Assembly (NCBI GenBank): GCA_001593925.1
Contig: LUCD01000022.1
Span: 5,197 to 17,871, forward strand
Source: Candidatus Bathyarchaeota archaeon B26-1
GTDB lineage: Archaea > Thermoproteota > Bathyarchaeia > Bathyarchaeales > B26-1
DNA length: 12,675 bases
Direction: 5' to 3'
Shown: positions 11,239 through 12,675 of the stretch, piece by piece
Position numbering within the stretch: position 1 is the first letter of the stretch
How the letters are laid out: every line of letters starts with the position of its first letter
Notes under the pieces: model-generated
Database searches by the model: none
Seen by the model: only the letters and a program-made list of their open reading frames with translations
What the model was told of the DNA's origin: nothing
Translations under genes and position numbers: made by a program

Positions 11239-12675
11239 TTAAACCTCCGCCTCGGTCTTTAAGGCGAGGGAACCCCTCAAGTAGTCTTGAGGTATGATGT
11301 AGTTCTCGAACTCCACGGTCCAGTACTCTCGGAATCTCCTCTTCATGTCAGCCGACACCTCGGCTGGGGAGTTGAGTCTGACGTCCACCCAGATCGTTCT
11401 CCCCCAGACGGGTTTCACAACCTCCCCGTTCCTAACTACGATCTGGCCTCCCTTTATGGTGTAGGCGGCCTTCTCGAAGGCTCTCCTAACCTCCCTGTAA
11501 CTTCTTGAAGGGTCGACTCTCCTTGGGTCTATATTGTATATGGCGATGTCGGCGTCCGCCCCGACCCCCAAGTGCCCCTTGAACCTTAACCCCAAAGCCT
11601 TCGCCTGCCCAGCCCTCGTCGCTATGGCTATCTCTCTTAAGGTGTACTCCCTGTCGATGCTTGGGAGGAGCGACCTAGCCCTAGCCCGTCTATTCACTCT
11701 CTCGAGAACCCTCTCTCTAACCTTCCTGCTCATAAGCCAAGATATTATCCTCGGGTACGTCGTGAAGGGAGCGCCGTTCGGATGGTCCGTGGTGAGGTAG
11801 ACCCTCCAAGGATCGTCTATCAACAACGCGAGTTCCAAGCCGATCGACCACATAACGGCGTGGACGTAACTCTTACGCCTATACCTGAAGGGAACTATGC
11901 CCGACCCCGTCTCCGCCTCAACGTCATGGTTAACCCACTTGTTCCCGCTGATCTCGTAGAGGGTGTACTGCCAGGGGCCGTCCGCGGTCATCGTGGTGGT
12001 GTCTGTGAAGACTATCTGCCCAACGTCCATGGTCACGTGGCTGTGGCTGTTCACGTACTTGGCGATCTCCTCCGCCCCAGACCTCATGTCATGCCAGCCT
12101 GAACCCTTGAAGGCGCTGAACAAGCAGTGCGTTATATGGATGCTCGGCCTCCCCTCTACGCTTAGGTCCTCCACGCACCTCATGGTCTCTATCGTCGTGG
12201 CGTAGTTACCCGGCTGTCCCAAAAGGTTTGTGTGGACATGGATCGTGTGAGGCAGATGCAGGGTGCGGTTCACGATGCAGAGGCTTCTCACGATCTCCCT
12301 CGGCGTAACCCCGAAGTTCGGGACCGGATCATCTAGGTCCCTGACGTTCCTGCCGAACCCCCAAGCCTCAACCCCGCCGGGGTTCACTATCTTTATCGCG
12401 TATCCCTTAGTGGACTGGATCATCCAAGCTACGTGGGAGGCGCATTCGTCGATCGCGCCCCTCTGAATGTACTCTAAGACGAACCACCAGTCCCCTAGGA
12501 GCGGGAAGGTTGCCTTATCGACCATCGGGGTGTCGTTCAGCTCCTCATGTGTGTGGCGGGACTCGAGCGGGGGCATCGAGGGGTTGCAGATGGTTGTGTA
12601 ACCCATCCGGGCGTAGCGGTATCCGGTGGTGAAAGTCGAGGGAACGGAGCGTCCGACGCCTGAACGGGTTATAGA
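11239..12675 (-). CDS. fwdA: Formylmethanofuran dehydrogenase subunit A (5' end off window)
   Basis: The visible 478 codons run open to the right edge. The ATG at 12606 is internal: the 23 codons upstream stay open and read as family sequence (VPSTFTTGYRYARMGYTT). FwdA is an amidohydrolase that condenses formate with, or hydrolyses it from, methanofuran at a two-zinc site, linked by a tunnel to the formate-forming FwdB. Counting from that internal Met, KIVNPGG with Lys72, IHVH with His124 and LTTDHPNG with Asp274 have spacings matching the known carboxylated lysine, His ligand and catalytic Asp of the family (recalled as Lys178, His230, Asp385). That implies about 80-85 N-terminal residues, with the first two zinc histidines, outside the window. 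Other stretches are MPPLESRHTHEELNDTP (11-27) and TMDVGQIVFTDTTTMTADGPW (192-212). It heads the visible part of the fwdA-fwdC-mch operon; fwdB and fwdD are not seen. Confidence 0.96.
   Translation of the reverse strand, partial: SITRSGVGRSVPSTFTTGYRYARMGYTTICNPSMPPLESRHTHEELNDTPMVDKATFPLLGDWWFVLEYIQRGAIDECASHVAWMIQSTKGYAIKIVNPGGVEAWGFGRNVRDLDDPVPNFGVTPREIVRSLCIVNRTLHLPHTIHVHTNLLGQPGNYATTIETMRCVEDLSVEGRPSIHITHCLFSAFKGSGWHDMRSGAEEIAKYVNSHSHVTMDVGQIVFTDTTTMTADGPWQYTLYEISGNKWVNHDVEAETGSGIVPFRYRRKSYVHAVMWSIGLELALLIDDPWRVYLTTDHPNGAPFTTYPRIISWLMSRKVRERVLERVNRRARARSLLPSIDREYTLREIAIATRAGQAKALGLRFKGHLGVGADADIAIYNIDPRRVDPSRSYREVRRAFEKAAYTIKGGQIVVRNGEVVKPVWGRTIWVDVRLNSPAEVSADMKRRFREYWTVEFENYIIPQDYLRGSLALKTEAEV

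Overview
The window reads as archaeal. It encodes an RpoH-type RNA polymerase subunit, methanofuran/tetrahydromethanopterin C1 enzymes (FwdA, FwdC, Mch), the two-subunit aconitase X-type dehydratase that in archaea serves the modified mevalonate pathway, and a eukaryote-like PPP protein phosphatase. Promoters look archaeal (AT-rich TATA-like boxes, several close enough to the start codon to suggest leaderless mRNAs), and TTG start codons are common. A Bathyarchaeia-like or related TACK/methanogen-related lineage would fit, but that is inference from gene content; the window holds no rRNA or other decisive marker. Genes are densely packed. The longest stretches without a gene are about 200 bp (342-544 and 1815-2026). 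No tRNA, rRNA, CRISPR array, insertion sequence or integrase is visible.

Layout from left to right. 1-341 (-) is the 5' part of a membrane protein resembling an ECF-transporter S component, cut by the window edge. It diverges from rpoH at 545-1099 (+), which carries a long N-terminal domain before the normal archaeal RpoH core. Converging on rpoH is a two-gene minus-strand unit: a cyclophilin-like fold protein (1428-1814) and a small HTH-like protein of unknown function (1124-1354). Next is a minus-strand operon of an HD-domain phosphohydrolase (3623-4909) and the small and large subunits of the aconitase X-type enzyme (3198-3608, 2027-3196), probably phosphomevalonate dehydratase. A second minus-strand set follows: a PPP-family phosphatase (6662-7615), a RimK/MptN-type ATP-grasp ligase (5743-6621) and MobA (5032-5667). 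From a shared divergent promoter region near 7640 the plus strand encodes an FrhB-like iron-sulfur flavoprotein (7696-8739) and then a second, RibU-like ECF S component (8817-9395). The right end is the tightly packed minus-strand operon fwdA-fwdC-mch (12675-9426), with the fwdA 5' end off the right edge.

How they may work together. Fwd (formylmethanofuran dehydrogenase) and Mch catalyse steps of the tetrahydromethanopterin C1 branch. Fwd needs a molybdenum or tungsten bis-MGD cofactor, for which MobA makes the guanine-dinucleotide form. A RimK-type ligase of the MptN/CofF kind would glutamylate tetrahydromethanopterin or F420, and an FrhB-like protein would move electrons between F420, flavin and iron-sulfur centres. 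So about half of the window can be read as enzymes and cofactor supply for one C1/F420 metabolism, though only fwdA-fwdC-mch are clearly co-transcribed.

The most unusual object is rpoH. Its roughly 105-residue N-terminal extension resembles both the jaw-domain position of eukaryotic Rpb5 and the C-terminal half of Mrr-like PD-(D/E)XK nuclease domains, without an evident catalytic lysine.
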